Part shown: piece after piece, positions 36,139 through 46,287 of the stretch | How the letters are laid out: each line of letters opens with the position of its first letter | Position numbering within the stretch: the first letter of the stretch is position 1 | NCBI GenBank assembly: GCA_020205615.1 | Contig: CM035168.1 | Location: forward strand, 9,800,237-9,864,236 | DNA: 64,000 bases | DNA from: Panax quinquefolius | Taxonomy: Eukaryota; Streptophyta; Magnoliopsida; Apiales; Araliaceae | Direction of reading: 5' to 3' | The notes under the pieces: generated by a model | The model's database searches: none | What the model was told of the DNA's origin: nothing | The model's input: the letters and a program-made list of their open reading frames with translations, nothing else | Translations under genes and position numbers: made by a program

Positions 36139-37447
36139 AAGCATATAAGATTGAACTTAGAAAACTTCTCTAGAAGTGATTTTGATCTTTATTTAACGTG
36201 CCGACAAAATATGAAAACATGTATGTATGTATGTATTCATGTTAAAAACTTGCCGACGATGCTTTGGATAGAAAATTTACATTCCGAAATAAGAAGAGAA
36301 AATCTGTGTTACACGTAAAGAGACTTTCAGTGAGGTTGTAAATGGAAATATTGGTGCTTTAATTTTACCAGTAAACAAATACTAATGTCGTTTTATGATA
36401 TGACAGTAAGATCGCTGAGTGATTATTTTAGTTATGTTTTAGTCCCATTTATTTATTTTCTTTTAAGATGAGCGATATTCATGACAATAATAAGCCTAAG
36501 CTTGCTATTAACAAATTAAAAAATTATTATGGTGTATGTACTCAAAACCATAATAATTTGGATAATATTAATGTGGTAGGATTGATTTGTTATGCTTGGT
36601 TGTTAATCTTGGCATAGACAGTAGTCTGAAATATTTGCAAAAATTATGGCTCGTGCCGAAGAGAAGCAAGAACCATACTTGGTATTTGAGAAATGATTTT
36701 TTTGATACATTTCTTAAGTGTATGAGTGTGGTTTGATTCTTAGGTGTGTAAGTGTGGTGTGTGAGAAAATTAAAAGAAAAAAAACATTGAAGAATTGAGT
36801 TATAATATAACAAAGCAAAGATAAGTATTCCCTCTGTCTTGTACTTGAGGGCAAATATAACAACCAAAACCATGTTCATGTACTTGAGTACCATGTCAAG
36901 TCTACACTATAGAATTGTAGAGGACTGCCAAGAAATTTAATTATAATGCATGCCCCCAACAATACATTTATGAACAAATACACTTAAGACATGCTAATTA
37001 ATTTTGCCATTTTGTACAAATGGTGGATTGATCCATTTATATTGGGAATTTGTATATTTCTCTTGGTTTGTGTCTTGGGTGCCTAGAAATGACCATATAT
37101 ACATGTCGTCGTGTATGTGGCTAGTCCATATTATAGGGGAGACTCTGGTGAAATTTTTTTATTGGTCAGGTAGTTGCAAACATTTATAATATTAACGAGC
37201 TCAAGTCATATGCTTACTAGCTAGTATGCTTACGTCATATGCTTATAAGTATGGCTTAAATGTTAATCATATGGTTACAAGTATGCTCAAGTCATATGGT
37301 TACAAGTATATATGCTCAAGTCATATGCTTACAAGTATGCTTAAATGTTAATCATATGCTTACAAGTATGCTCAAGTCATATGGTTACAAGTATACTCAA
37401 GTCATATGCTTACAATCATGCTATACCTTAATAAGCTCATGTTGTTT
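35575..37447. other. Non-coding interior of the CACTA element
   Basis: AT-rich. It carries a CA run (about 36091-36105), a TATG/TGTA microsatellite (36107-36136) and a second at 36221-36238, and a minisatellite at 37195-37435. No protein motif was recognised. Confidence 0.6.
37195..37435 (+). repeat. Minisatellite, about 25-bp unit
   Basis: About nine imperfect copies of CAAGTCATATGCTTACAAGT plus ATGCT, some with GGTTAC in place of GCTTAC, just before the transposase coding part. Confidence 0.8.
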
Positions 37448-38990
37448 GTAGTAGGTACCGTGGAATCATGGACCTCTATTCAGGCCGTAGTTGGATGGCA
37501 CGACGAAAGTCAAGTTCCCAGATAGGTGTTACAGATGAATTTAGAGCTGGTTGCTAAGTGTTTTTGGAGTATCGCGATAGCCACGGAATGTATGAATGGT
37601 CGTATCGTGATCGATGTCCCATGTTTGAAGTGTAAGAATGTAAATTATATGGATAGAGACGGTAAACTATCATTTACTTGTTTCGAGTTCATAAAAAATT
37701 ACGAAGAATGCTGGTGGGCACATGGGCAGAGAAGAGATGGTGGCATCACAGAAGTACACAATTCGGGCAGTAGTACTCATCATATGAATGAAATGGTTCA
37801 TGATATTGCTGGGCGATTTTTGATTGGGAATAAGGTAGAGAGCAACCTATGAATTCTGATGCCAAAGACTTCTTTAAGTTGTTAGACGAGGGTAGAGAGC
37901 CATTGTGGCATGGTTGCACCAAACACACTACATTGTCTGCAGTGGCGACATTACTTAACATCAAGGCTGATCACAACATGAGCCATGAGTGTTTTGAGTT
38001 GCTTTTGAAGGCCATTAAGAGTATGTTGCCTGACGGTGAGAAATTACGTAGTAACTATTACTTTTGTAAGAAAATGGTGAAGAAGTTGGGTCTTGGATAC
38101 CAAAAGATCGATGCATGTCCCAACGATTGCATGCTATTTTATAAGGAAAATGAACAGATGACAAGGTGCATGTTTTGCAATCATGATCGGTTTAGGCCTA
38201 ATAAAGAGGGCGTGACTACAAAAAAATGAAGTATACCATTTAAGATTCTAAGGTATTTTCCAATAACACATCGGCTAAAATGATTGTACATGTCTTCAAG
38301 AATAGCTGAACATATGAGTTGGCATGCGAAATCTCCAGCTAAAGATGGAGAACTAAATCATCCTGCAGATGGACAAGATTGGAAAGATTTCAACTTAGCA
38401 CAACCTGGGTTTGCATTGGAACCTAAAAATGTGAGGCTTGGATTGTCCACCGATGGTTTCAATCCGTTTGGCCACTCACCTGTTCCGTACTCATGTTGGT
38501 CTGTGATTGTCACTCCGTACAACTTGCCTCCTTGGATCTGTATGAAACGCCATACTTGTTTCTTTCACTCGTGGTTCCTGGTCCTAAGAGTCCTGGAAAG
38601 AACTTAGATGTTTACTTGAGAACTCTTATAGACGAGTTGAAGGTATTATGGGAGGATGGAGTACAAACTTGGGATGTTACAACGAAAATAAATTTCAACC
38701 TTAGGGCAGCGATTATGTGGACTATAAGTGACTTCCCAGCTTATGGTATGTTAGCTGGATGGAGTACACACGGGAAGTTGGCTTGTCCGTATTGTATGTA
38801 GCATACAAAGTCTTTCAATCTATCAAAAGGTCGAAAGCCTTGTTGGTTTGACTGTCATCGTCGGTTCTTATCGGTAGATCACCCGTTTCTAAGAAATAGA
38901 GAACACTTCAGGAAAGGGAAAGTAGACAATGATATGCCTGCACCGCGATTGTCAACCTATCCATTGGCTGGATGTGTACGTGGCCACCCG
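37448..38990 (+). pseudogene. TNP2-like transposase of the younger CACTA
   Basis: An N-terminal transposase-associated domain starts RSWMARRKSSSQIGVTDEFR, then shifts frame to the cysteine part VPCLKCKNVN and NYEECWWAHGQ. The TNP2 domain follows: MNSDAKDFFKLLDEGREPLW, LSAVATLLNIKADHNMSHEC, YQKIDACPNDCMLFYK and CMFCNHDRFRP. A frameshift leads to RIAEHMSWHAKSPAKDGELN, HPADGQDWKDF and VRLGLSTDGFNPFG. Another leads to VVPGPKSPGKNLDVYLRTLI, ELKVLWEDGVQTWD and AAIMWTISDFPAYGMLAGWS plus CPYC. It stops near 38990, so the catalytic C-terminal half is missing. It would cut and paste the element; four or more shifts leave it dead. Confidence 0.88.
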
Positions 38991-39109
38991 TGATAGTCTG
39001 CCTGATGCTATCCAGATAGCAGTAATAAGTTTTAATTAACAACTTGATCTTGTTTATCAATGCTTACAGAATTTATTTTTAACTATTTAATTGTTAACAT
39101 GACGACGGG

Positions 39110-39600
39110 ATACTTATAAGCGTTTATTGAATGAGCGTTATCCTGAAGGCACTCCACGTCCGCCTATTGATCAAGTGTTGTGGGAGAGGGCGTCTGTTGT
39201 GAAGAAGAACTATATTAAAGGTTAAGGACAACGACGACGCCCATCTTTCAGTGGCTCAGGCAGCTCTGCTACCCAGTCTTCATAGTCATCGAGTCATCTA
39301 GTTGTTCATACTCCGGCTGATTGTGTGAGAGCTATATGTCGAGATAGAGATCTTCTGAAGATACTAGGCGGGCATCTGGGGGCTCTGAGTCCTGAGGAGT
39401 TAGCTGAAGCAGTAGCGATAGCAGCAACATCACAACGTGGGGATGGCGACGAGGTATAAAATTAATTTATTGTATATATTGTCGTAATATACCAATATTA
39501 ACATAGTTAGTATATATTTGTAACTTGTTTTTATTATTTTGTTAATTACAAGGTGATCAAGGAGAAGCTAATCAAGACGGTGATGGTTGACGATCGATAG
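39110..39600 (+). pseudogene. Second coding remnant of the CACTA element
   Basis: Broken frame: LNERYPEGTPRPPIDQVLWE, RASVVKKNYIKG, stop, then SFSGSGSSATQSS and TPADCVRAICRDRDLLKILG, GHLGALSPEELAEAVAIAAT, SQRGDGDE. A donor-like GAG/GTATAA near 39456 and an acceptor TTACAAG near 39553 would join to GDQGEANQDGDG and a stop. The position and Gly/Asp-rich tail suggest the last exons of an element-encoded protein. I do not recognise the family. Confidence 0.5.
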
Positions 39601-39879
39601 AGCTGTGTTTTATAGTTCTTTAAGAATTTTGTACTTTTATATTCATTCATGTTATTTAAACATTAGATTTGTTTATATTTATTCAATTCATATTGGTTTA
39701 AAGGTTTATATAGTTTATATACTAGTTTGGTGTATGTGTCGGTGGACGATTGATGTTTACATTGTTGTGCAAGATGTTTATATTGTTGTGTATGTGTGTT
39801 GTGATAAAGCAGGTACAAAATAGGTACAGGTTTTTTGGGAATTCTGCTAAACAGCAAAAATCTACTTTTTTAGTTTTTT

Positions 39880-40196
39880 TAAATCAGCAACCGCATGCGG
39901 TTACTGATATTCATTAGTGACTGCTAAACATCTGAGGATATCAGCGATCGCGTGCGGTCGCTAACACATCAAACCACGCCGCCCTTTGGCCTTGAGCCAT
40001 GTTAATTTCAGATTAGCGGCCCGAAATGACGATTTCTGGTTACAGTAATAGCGATATGTATATATCGATCGCTAATAGTGGTTGTTGGTGTGCACATCAG
40101 TGACCAGATTTTATGCGACGACTATCACGATCGCAATCGATTCATTGATAGGTATCTCATGATCGACAATGATCGTTTGATATGCTATCATTGATA
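39880..40196. repeat. Right subterminal repeat region of the CACTA element
   Basis: Copies of the same core: CAGCAACCGCATGCGGTTAC (39884), AGCGATCGCGTGCGGTCGCT (39942), then weaker ones to about 40150. They are more diverged than at the left end. Confidence 0.7.
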
Positions 40197-40214
40197 GACC
40201 CTTTTCTTGTAATG

Positions 40215-40217
40215 TTC
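40215..40217. repeat. CACTA target-site duplication, right (TTC)
   Basis: Follows TTGTAATG and matches 35110-35112. Confidence 0.8.
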
Positions 40218-42736
40218 ACAACCATTTATTTTGTAACCATTGCGGCTGACTTGGTCACTGTTTGGGCCCATAGCTAGGACTTGTACATTTAAAGGAATCG
40301 TTCTCTCATTAAGAACCTACAAAAATTCTATTAAATTAAATGAATTCATAAATTAATACTATATATGTCATGCTTAATTAACTTAACTTACTTTGTCCTT
40401 TAGAAAAAGTGTAAAATTTTGATCACAACTAAGTTGAATATCTTTATAAATGATGCAGTTTTGATTTACTTTTAACTTGTCATCGTATGATCTATACAAT
40501 TTTATAAGTAGGTTAAGATATAAAGTTAAATATGAATTTTACATGTATAACTCAAAAATTTGTCAATCACCTCGCAATTGAGAAGAATGTAAGTATTTCC
40601 AGCATGTAACTGTTGCTCGGAGAGGAATATGCGCTTCCCTTTTCTACAAGTGTGACTCGTTAGACCAAATATAGAAAGCCAAACATTTAGTTCAACATTG
40701 CCCCCATCATCATCTCTCGGGACTCAATTGTCTTTTGTAAAGACTTCTTCGGGAAAATAATCTAACATAAACGTAGATATCTTGTCGAAAATGTATGCTT
40801 CATATATCGACCCCTTGACGGAAGCTCTATTCTTCACCTTCCTTTTAAGGTTTCCCATCACCTTCTCAAAAGGCTACATCCATCTATATTGAACTGGACC
40901 ACCAACACGAGTTTTATGGGGTAGATGAATTTGCAAATGCTCCATGGAGTTAAAAAAAACTAGGTAAAAATATTTTTTCAAGCTTACACATGATTTCAAT
41001 GATGTTCTTCTCAAGTATAAACACGATATTCTCATTTAATGTTTTTGAACATATGTCTTTGAAGAAACGACTAAAATCAGTTAAAGCATCACATATTGGT
41101 TTTATCAATCAAGTCCCAAAATGTTATAAGCGTGAGTCTCTCCATGAACACATGACAGTTATGTCTCTTCATCCCTTGCAATTTCCCACTTGTAACACAC
41201 CTTGCAATGTTTGACGCATATTCATCTGGTAGTTTCAGAGACTTAATCCATGTGCACACATCTTTAACCTATTTTTTGGACAATGTGTACCTTGCATGCG
41301 GTTTGACCATCTTACCATTAGGAGATTCATAAATTTTTAATTTATGAAGCTTACAAATATCTTTCATGTCAAACTATGTTTTATCATTATCTTCCACCTT
41401 ACCCGTAACACTCATTACGGTGTTAAACACATTGTCGAACACATTCTACTCAATATGCAACACATCTAGATTATGACGAATCAAATTTGTAGAAAAATAT
41501 TGAAGTTCCCAAAAGATGCTTCTCTGAACCAAATTATGAGATTCGCCAAAACCATTGATTATGTTTGAGGCAACAATCTTACTAAATGGGATGACTGACA
41601 ATCTCATCACACGATCACGCATCTCCATCCCCGATAATCACGGTTTAGGCATATCATTCTCTACTTTCCCTTTCCTGAAGTGTTCTTTATTTCTTCAAAA
41701 CTGGTGATCTACCAGCAAAAAACAATGATGACAGTCAAACCAGCAAGGCTTTCAACCATTTGATAAATGTAAAGACTTTTTATGCTCCATAAAATATAGA
41801 CAAGCTAACTTCACGTGTGTTATTTATCCAGATAACATACCATAAGCAGGGAAGTCACTTATAGTCCACATAACCGCTACCATAAGGTTAAAATTTGTTT
41901 TCATGAAAACATCCCAAGTATTTACTTCATCCTCCCATAATACATTCAACTCGTCTATAAGAGGTCACAAGTAAACATCTAGATTCTTTTTAGGACTTTT
42001 GGTACAAGTAATCATGAGTGAAAGAAAGAATTATGGCTATTTCATACACATTTAAGGAGGTAATTTGTACGTAGTAACAATCATAGGCAAGTAGGAGTAC
42101 GAAACATCTGAGTGGCAGAATGGGTTGAAACCATCAGTGGATAATCAAAGCCTCACATTTCTAGGTTCCAATGCAAACCCAGGATGTGTTAAGTTGAAAT
42201 CTTTCCAAACCTACCCATTTACGGGATAGTTAAATTCTCCTTATTTAGCTTGAGATTTTGTATGTCAAGTCATATGTTCAGTTATTCTTGAAGATATGTA
42301 CAATCTTTTTAGCCGATGTACAATTGAAAAATACCTTAAAATCTTAAAAGGTATATTTGTCTTTTTGTAGTCACACCTTCTTTATTAGGCATGAACCGAT
42401 CATGACTACAAAACGTGCACTTTGTCTTCTATTCATTTTCCTCATAAAACAATATGTAATCATTCAGACATGCATCGATCCTTTGGTATCCAAGACCCAA
42501 CTTTTCACCATTTTCTTACAATAGTAGTAATTATCAGTTAATTTTTCACTGTTAGGAAACATACTATTAATGGCCTTCAAGAGCGACTTAAAACACTCAT
42601 GGCTCAAGTGGTGATCAGCCTTGATGTTAAGTAATGTCGTCACTGCAGATAATGTAGTGTGCTTGCTGTAACCATGCCACAACGGTTCGCTACCCTCATT
42701 TAACAACTTAAAGAACGCTTTAGCATTAAAATGCAT
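40215..42736 (-). pseudogene. TNP2-type transposase of the older CACTA, main part
   Basis: Minus strand, begins in mid-protein at 42736: MHFNAKAFFKLLNEGSEPLW, LSAVTTLLNIKADHHLSHEC. Then come a LGLEPRNVRL-like part near 42150, IDELNVLWEDEVNTWD, TISDFPAYGML, KPCWFDCHHCFL and the 60-codon frame MEMRDRVMRLSVIPFSK...LDVLHIE. The rest decays (NVFDNVFNTVMSVTGK, DMKDICK, YASNIARC, HNCHVFMERL) down to 40218, the insertion point of the younger CACTA. Total coding span with 34790-35112 is about 2.85 kb. It is related to, but clearly diverged from, the younger TNP2. Confidence 0.82.
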
Positions 42737-44021
42737 AGGTTACTCTCTGCCTTGTTGATAAATGGGTTTTATACCTACTATTTGGGTACTTTTGGACTTA
42801 GTATTATGCTATCTTTAATTAATTTTAGTGCATTTTATTTTCTTTTTATGTTATTTTGTAGAAAATGCAAAGGATGGACGAATCAGGAATTTTTGATAAA
42901 GCGATGGCATTTTGGTAAATATGTTAAAGTTGAATGTTGGGGCTTCCATTTAGCAGTCAGGGCTTTCAAGAGCAGAATGTTGACGGGATAGTTTTATAGC
43001 TGGGTCAATTTTTGGTTATTCTTAGTAGGGTTTAGATTCTTTAAAGGCTAGCTTTGAGAGGGGAACTTCATATATAAAAGGAAGAGACTTAGATTAATGA
43101 AGATACATAGAGAATAAAATTCAGAATGGAGAACAAGAGATTGAAAATTGGAGATTCAAATGAGCTCTCGAGGAGATCAAGACGCAGACTTAAAGACTGA
43201 AGAAAATTCTACTTAGTTCTTCTTTATTTCTTCTTCTCTTTGTTTTACAATTCTAAGTTGATGATTTATTTTGGATATCTAGTTTTTAATTCCAACATGA
43301 ACTAATTTTCCAATTAAGACTACAATTGAACCTTTTATGCTTATGAATTGATTATCTATATTAATCCAATTATTGATTCAAATTAACTTGTCTATCATAT
43401 TTTATGCTTATTCTTTAATTATTTTGCCAACAATTACTGTGATACGCTAGATGAATTCGGGAGATGAAATCTTGGGTTAGATCTGAATGTGATAGCATGT
43501 ATTCTTAATTATTTGCATGGGATGAATAAATAGAGTTGTAAATTGAATAGGGATATCTCTTTTCACTGCATGTAATAATTGGGAATTGGTACTTAATGAA
43601 TTTGATTATTTTGTTTTGCATAGGAATATCACAGAATTAATTGAATTGAATAATTTTATTTGATCATTTAGAAAATAACTTATAAATACTTTGAATTCTT
43701 GTGAACAACTCGAATGAATTTAATAATTGGATAAATTGGGTAGTTGATTTATATTGCATAATTGGGATATTGTAGTCTTAAGCCTTTATTATCCAAATCA
43801 ATTCTTTGAGTTAACATTAGCATTTATTACTTTAATTTAGTTTTTAATTGATAATCACAAAATTTAATTGTTTTAAATAAAATTTAATTGATATAAAGCT
43901 AGTAGTTGAGATTTGTTAAATAGGGATTCTTGTGGATTAGACACTTTCTCTTTATTACTTTATTACATGTTGATCGTGTATACTTATATGTAATTGTCAT
44001 TAACGCAAATCGGACAACAAG
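42737..44021 (+). repeat. 5' LTR-like part of an Athila/Tat-type element
   Basis: AT-rich non-coding DNA ending directly at a primer-binding-like sequence. GAGAACAAGAGATTGAAAATTG near 43128 has the GA-rich look of LTR transcript starts. The left edge is not identifiable; it may be truncated against the CACTA remnant at 42736. I see no gene in it. Confidence 0.55.
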
Positions 44022-44043
44022 TTTTTGGCTTCGTTATCGGGGA
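44022..44043 (+). other. Degenerate primer-binding site, Athila/Tat type
   Basis: TTTTTGGCTTCGTTATCGGG resembles TGGCGCCGTTGCCGGGG, the complement of the aspartate tRNA end used by Athila/Tat elements. Confidence 0.6.
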
Positions 44044-44154
44044 TCTGTATTTAATATTTAATTCCATATTAGTTACAATCAATTTGGTCTTAATTTAAAT
44101 GTTTTTATTTTATTTGTTTCTTACATCTTGCAGGTTTTTTCATCTGTGTATGCA

Positions 44155-44669
44155 CACTAGATCAAATGGTAAGGATGAACTTTTATCATACGCAAACGAT
44201 ATTGAAAGGAGGTCCAAAAACTGAGGTTAACTAGTGAGGAAGTACATACGATAAAAGAAATGGAAGAAGAAGCTGAAAATTCAGTAAACATGGTTGTAGA
44301 TGAGTAGAAATCATTGTGGGACTATGCCACGCCATTGGTTATAGATATCCATTCTAGTATTCAGAGGTCTGCTATTAATGTAAACAGTTTTGAGATCAAA
44401 TCGAGTACCATTCAGATGCTACAAAACTCAATACAGTTTGCGGATGATCCGAATGAGCACATTATCAGTTTTCTGGAAATCTGCGATACATTTAAGTTCA
44501 ATGGGGTTATCGATGAATCAGCCAGATTGAGACTTTTTCTGTTCATACTTCGTGATAAGGCGAAAAGTTTCTTGCTAAGTTCTTCCCACCTGTAAAAATG
44601 GAAAAATGAGGAATGACATTACCTCATTCAATCAACTTGATTCAGAAACGCTATATGAAGCATGAGAAA
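44155..44669 (+). pseudogene. Athila/Tat-type gag, N-terminal part
   Basis: After a stop at about 44306, a 93-codon frame (44314-44595) reads WDYATPLVIDIHSSIQRSAI, then NSFEIKSSTIQMLQNSIQFA, DDPNEHIISFLEICDTFKFN and DESARLRLFLFILRDKAKSF, LLSS. This matches the gag start of Athila/Tat elements, where a SFEIKPxxIQML segment, a GDPNEHIxxFLEICDTFK segment and an LRLFPFSLRDKAKxWL segment follow in that order. It is cut at 44669 by a C-family LTR; the rest is outside the window or lost. Confidence 0.85.
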
Positions 44670-45219
44670 TGTGACGCCCCCAAAATAGGTATACACAATC
44701 CATTATGAGTTGCCAAATACATGGTACAAAATTTAAATACAAACTTAATTATACAACTGTCGTGTAAAATACGACAAAACATAGCTGAGAGTTTTAACAC
44801 GAATATTGTCTTGTAGACAATATCCAAACTCAAATGGAGTTTTCATTACAATTATTATCAAACTATTTTATAAAATAGTGAGGACTACTACAGCTACCAT
44901 CTTGGACCGTCACTCCATTCTCCGACTAGTCCCGGCTATGTTCTCATTTCATGAAGAGAATAATGAAAGCAAATGGTGAGCTTAACTAGCTCAGTAAAGA
45001 ATATTATGACTAAGATAATGCAGAATAAATTATAATTAGCCTTCAACAGTGTAAAACTGATAGAATAAAATAGACTACAAGTCTAACTACAGCGGAACAA
45101 ACAATTCATTAGAAGAGTCAAATAGAGCATAATATCTACTATCTTCTATGATTTAAAAGTTCATCATCAATATGTTATCGCTTTAACATAGCTCAATAAA
45201 TAATCTACATTATCGAATT

Positions 45220-45516
45220 ATCCATGCACTACTGGTCAATGATATTCATTAGTATCACATCCATGAATTATCCATGCACTACGAGCCATGGATATTCATT
45301 ATTATCACATCCACGAATTATCCATGCACTACGGGCCAAGGATATTCGTTATTTTCACCAGTGGTCATGAGCATGCCAACAACTGTCCATCAATGCACTA
45401 CGGGCCAATGAGGACTTTTACCAAATCATTTGTAACATTACAGGTAATGATTATACCGATACATAGTCATAATCATACCGATCAACAGTCCATCTATACA
45501 CTACGGGCCAAAGATG
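45220..45516 (-). other. Hairpin array with constant loop (C LTR)
   Basis: Five inverted repeats around CACTAC-GGC: arms ATCCATG/CAATGAT (45220), ATCCATG/CATGGAT (45270, perfect), ATCCATG/CAAGGAT (45320), CATCAATG/CCAATGAGG (45388) and CATCTATA/CAAAGATG (45491). The arms differ but remain mostly complementary. Confidence 0.75.
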
Positions 45517-45548
45517 ACTTTCATCACAATATAAACATAAGGATGATG

Positions 45549-45553
45549 ACAAT
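45549..45553. repeat. Target-site duplication, left (ACAAT)
   Basis: ACAAT before TGTGACACCCCC; repeated at 51084-51088. Confidence 0.88.
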
Positions 45554-46282
45554 TGTGACACCCCCAAAATAGGTATACATCACCCATCTTGAGTCGCCAA
45601 ATACATGGTACAAAATTCAAATACAACTTAATTATACAACAGTCGTGTAAAATACGACAAAACATAATCTAAGAGTTTTAATAAGAATATTGTCATCTAG
45701 ACAATTTCCACACTCAATGGAGTCCTCATTACATTTATTGTCACACAATTTAACAGAATAGTGAGGACTACTAATGCTATCATCTAGACCGTCACTCCAT
45801 TTCTCGACTAGTCCCGGATACGTTCTCATTTCCTGAAGATAACAGTGAAAGAAAGGGTGAGCTCAACTAGCCCAGTAAGAAATATTATGACTAAAATAAT
45901 GCAGAATAAATTTTTATTAGCCTGCAACAATGTTAAACTGATAGAATATAATAGACAACAAGTTTAACTGCAATGGAACAAGCAATCCATTAGAAGAGTC
46001 AAGTAGAGCATAAAATCTACTGTCTTCTATGATTTTAAAAATTTTTCATCAACTTTATTGCTGAGACTCAGCTTAATAAATAAAATCGAATCATCCTTGC
46101 ATCACGGCCTAGGATATTCATGTAATCATCAATGGTCATGACTATACCGAATAATCCATGGTCATAATCACACCAACAACTGTCCATCAATGAACTACAG
46201 GCCAATGAAGACTTTTACCACATCATTCGTCACATTACGGTCATGATATACCGAATAATCCCTGGTCATAATCATACCAAGT

Positions 46283-46287
46283 CCATC
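46283..46287. repeat. Target-site duplication, left (CCATC)
   Basis: CCATC before TGTAAGACCCC; repeated at 48992-48996. Confidence 0.9.

Larger units (their letters stand above)
35113..40214 (+). mobile_element. CACTA (En/Spm-type) transposon with decayed TNP2 gene
   Basis: 5.1 kb, left end CACTACAAGAAAAAGGCC, right end CCCTTTTCTTGTAATG (imperfect inverted repeat; the outer CACTA has become CATTA at the right), flanked by TTC. Subterminal repeats rich in GCGACCGC/GCGGTCGC occupy both ends. It holds a leader exon, a long AT-rich intron, a TNP2-like pseudogene and a second short coding remnant. It lies inside the TNP2 gene of an older CACTA element. Confidence 0.92.
44670..45553 (-). repeat. 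C-family LTR, outer copy, left part
   Basis: Begins TGTGACGCCCCCAAAATAGG inside the Athila-like gag and runs to the duplication ACAAT at 45549-45553. It continues at 51084-51636 after a second C LTR. It contains five hairpins with the CACTAC loop (45220-45516). Confidence 0.82.

Noticed and set aside
36568..36894. 108-codon minus-strand frame in the CACTA interior
   Set aside because: It is low-complexity, AT-rich, has no motif and lies in the intron-like part; no support as a gene.
39587..39823. 78-codon frame rich in Tyr, Ile and Val after the CACTA coding remnants
   Set aside because: It comes from a T/A-rich tail with TTTATATT and TGTTGTG repeats; the composition explains it.
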